The position numbers and the translations under genes were made by a program. DNA of 64,000 nt from an uncultured Bacteroidales bacterium (GTDB lineage Bacteria > Bacteroidota > Bacteroidia > Bacteroidales > Bacteroidaceae), in the NCBI GenBank assembly GCA_902778625.1, contig CACYYM010000004.1, positions 124,001 through 188,000 of the forward strand. Reading direction: 5' to 3'. How positions within the stretch are numbered: position 1 is the first letter of the stretch; each line of letters opens with the position of its first letter. Of this stretch, positions 62,382 to 64,000 are shown piece by piece. The notes beneath the pieces are model-generated. The model was not told the origin of the DNA, searched no databases, and was given only the letters and a program-made list of their open reading frames with translations.

Positions 62382-62939
62382 ATGAAAAGACTATACAATC
62401 ATATACTGGTCACAATAAGTTGCCTGCTGCTTGCCTGCTGCAAGAACGGCGAGGTGAGCAACAAGTACTGCAACTTGCCGGCGCGACTCAACGTCGAGAA
62501 CGTCCTGCAGGCTCCCGTACTCTACACTTGTTGCGAGAGCATGGGCGAGTTCTGCTCCATCACGAGCGACGGACAGCGGTTCATCTTCACCGATGCCTCG
62601 AACCATACATCTGCCATCAACATCGTCGGACTCGTCGGCTATAGCGGTTACACGCTTGGTTTGAGCGGCTACATCGTAGGTCGCCTCACCATTCCCGAGA
62701 TGGGTGAAGAAGTCGCAAAAGTGGTCTGTTACGACCGTGCCTGTTCCAACTGCTATCAGAACTACAACATCACAAAGCCCTTAGTGCTTCGCACTGGCGG
62801 CTATGCCAAATGCAACAGTTGCGGACGCACCTACAACCTCAACGACATTGGCAACATCTCCGACGGTCCCGCAGGTCGTCCGCTCTACCGTTATCGCGTC
62901 AGTTACCTCGGACAGACACTTCTCATCTACAACGGCTGA
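62382..62939 (+). CDS. Cys-rich Rieske-like lipoprotein
   Basis: A 185-residue lipoprotein (LLLACC, cysteine 19 or 20). The C-terminal half has paired cysteines C121-x2-C124 and C144-x2-C147 plus C116 (VCYDRACSNC ... YAKCNSCGRT), followed by ISDGPAGRPLYRYRV and GQTLLIYNG. The order CYDRAC...C..CG.(T/S)...GPA..PL..Y.V resembles the Rieske fold, but the histidine ligands are replaced by cysteines, so zinc is more likely than a 2Fe-2S cluster. Function unknown; probably on the periplasmic side. It overlaps the convergent NUDIX gene by 13 bp. Confidence 0.7.
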   Translation: MKRLYNHILVTISCLLLACCKNGEVSNKYCNLPARLNVENVLQAPVLYTCCESMGEFCSITSDGQRFIFTDASNHTSAINIVGLVGYSGYTLGLSGYIVGRLTIPEMGEEVAKVVCYDRACSNCYQNYNITKPLVLRTGGYAKCNSCGRTYNLNDIGNISDGPAGRPLYRYRVSYLGQTLLIYNG

Positions 62940-63322
62940 AGCCTCCGCCTCAACTCCTTTACCACTAAGACATCGGCTGGCAGCCATTCCACGCTGTCCA
63001 GTTCGTCTGTCGTGAGCCACCTTGCCGCCTCATGCTCATTGAGGTGCAACGTCTCCGAAAGCAGCGAGCAGAAAAAGCAATGCATCGTCAGATGAATGTC
63101 TGGGTAATCATATTCCACAGTGCAAAGGAACTCATCCACCGAGACGTCAGCTTGCAACTCCTCCTTTATTTCCCGTCTGAGAGCCTCTTCGCGCGTCTCG
63201 CCCAACTCCATCTTACCACCTGGGAACTCCCACCAGTCCTTCCATGCACCATACCCGCGCTGCGACGCAAATATGCAACCATCCTTTCTGATAACCGCTG
63301 CCACAACCTCAATTCGCTTCAT
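62927..63322 (-). CDS. NUDIX hydrolase (MutT / (deoxy)nucleoside triphosphate pyrophosphohydrolase type)
   Basis: A 131-residue protein from the ATG at 63322 (MKRIEVVAAVIRKDGCIF). The Nudix box is complete: GGKMELGETREEALRREIKEEL (G-x5-E-x7-REUxEE pattern). WWEFPGG just before it and a length near 130 fit the MutT/dNTP-sanitising group. It would hydrolyse oxidised or non-canonical nucleoside triphosphates. The start ATG is preferred over an upstream in-frame alternative at 63334. Confidence 0.9.
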   Translation of the reverse strand: MKRIEVVAAVIRKDGCIFASQRGYGAWKDWWEFPGGKMELGETREEALRREIKEELQADVSVDEFLCTVEYDYPDIHLTMHCFFCSLLSETLHLNEHEAARWLTTDELDSVEWLPADVLVVKELRRRLQPL

Positions 63323-63375
63323 AATGTCTCTCAAAAACGTCCGTTATATTTGTTAGAAAATAAGGCAGCAGTCAG

Positions 63376-64000
63376 CTAAAGTGGACTTTTCTTGTCATGC
63401 AGAATATATGGAATTGTCCATCCCTCAACCCCCAATGCACGGTATTCTCCATTTATATAATAAACTTTCCATGGATGATAAGCCTTTAGTGCCTCTGCTA
63501 TCTCTGTGGCAAGTTGTGGGTTGGCATCAGGCATTACTACCTGCACATCACATTCCACAAGATTCCCCTTCTTGTCAACACGAGCACGTTTAACTCTAAA
63601 GATCAATCGTTTCACATGGGCCAGTTCAGGATAGCGCTCAATATGTAGAGGGAGTATTTTATGCAGCATTTCTTGGGCTCCATACTGTTCTAGTTTGTCG
63701 AAGGCGAATCCATCATTGACGAAATTGTGATATGTATTCATTTCTATCACTTCACCATGATTTATATTCAGAATCGTTTCTTCTTCATAGTTGCGTTCAT
63801 ATCCCGTGTGCTGGTAGTAGATGACCTTACCTTTTGCCACCCGAATCTTGCCTGATACCCAACTGGCAGCTATTCGGTTACCTGCGATATATCTGTTGAA
63901 GATGCGATATAGAGTCATAGACGGGATGCTTTCGCCCGTTACTGCCTTTGCTTTTGGGTCATAAGCTTCACACCTGACACTATCCAGATAGAGCTTACCA
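63376..64000 (-). CDS. Protein of unknown family with TonB-C-like end (5' end cut by window)
   Basis: The frame is open to the window end, so the N-terminus is missing; 207 codons are visible. An internal ATG at 63918 is not a good start because coding sequence (KLYLDSVRCEAYDPKAK) continues before it. The middle part is rich in Y, N and E. The last 70 residues (RARVDKKGNLVECDVQVV... EALKAYHPWKVYYINGEYRA... WTIPYIL) recall the TonB C-terminal fold, including the VDKKGNL and W-(K)-x-Y-x-NG pattern. It may be an envelope protein. Assignment is weak. Confidence 0.6.
   Translation of the reverse strand, partial: GKLYLDSVRCEAYDPKAKAVTGESIPSMTLYRIFNRYIAGNRIAASWVSGKIRVAKGKVIYYQHTGYERNYEEETILNINHGEVIEMNTYHNFVNDGFAFDKLEQYGAQEMLHKILPLHIERYPELAHVKRLIFRVKRARVDKKGNLVECDVQVVMPDANPQLATEIAEALKAYHPWKVYYINGEYRALGVEGWTIPYILHDKKSPL

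Overview
The window looks like a chromosomal piece from a Bacteroidales bacterium, most probably Prevotellaceae. The evidence is a SusC/SusD pair, many Bacteroidetes lipoprotein signals, BspA-like leucine-rich repeats with a dockerin end, short C-terminal tails of the GRKV...GIYV...K type, and about twenty intergenic matches to the Bacteroidetes -7 box TAnnTTTG, three of them with a TTTG box 19-20 bp upstream. Genes are dense, with short overlaps inside operons. Both window edges cut a gene.

Layout. 1-9075 (minus): a five-gene outer-membrane uptake operon: SusC, SusD, an Mx1-type zinc metallopeptidase lipoprotein, a DUF4302 lipoprotein and a secreted protein with two tandem repeats, cut by the window start. 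No glycan-degrading enzyme is present, so peptide or protein may be the substrate. 9423-14281 (minus): a carboxyltransferase whose biotin-type domain lacks the biotinylated lysine, then dnaA, a nitroreductase fused to the C-terminal piece of a class II ribonucleotide reductase, and folB. 15004-27245: rpe, a BspA/dockerin surface protein, a short ComEC, a carboxypeptidase-regulatory-domain protein, a ClC channel, Sua5/TsaC, serine deaminase, and a LysE-DUF4924-prfC operon. 27437-33154: a ROK sugar kinase, then an AT-rich accessory stretch with a 6S-like RNA and a DUF4468-type protein, then a VirE/primase-like module split into three genes and an HU-like protein. 33264-39953: gapA, mscL, a GH76 mannanase, tRNA-Cys, metY, a DUF4369 lipoprotein and plsC. 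40444-46142: a tripartite RND efflux operon whose pump gene is frameshifted. 46345-52082: a receiver/PEP-binding protein, an alanine/glycine symporter and a C10 protease with leucine-rich repeats. 52762-57441: a three-module giant (glycosyltransferase, GalT/HIT-like DUF4922, SpoIID) followed 3 bp later by an ATP-grasp-like protein. 57601-62248: a Tat-type metallophosphoesterase, pyrE, an SRPBCC protein and argH. The end holds a Cys-rich lipoprotein, a NUDIX hydrolase and an incomplete gene.

The most striking non-coding feature is a set of six short arrays, each built on a 22-bp period with units of the form CAA-N16-TTG. Each lies just 3' of a gene and keeps the same polarity relative to that gene. 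The unit cores fall into at least three sequence types. Other main leads are the nitroreductase/ribonucleotide-reductase fusion, the GT-DUF4922-SpoIID/ATP-grasp pair, the carboxyltransferase without its biotin lysine, and the 6S-like RNA. Family names were assigned by reading motifs; no database search was run.
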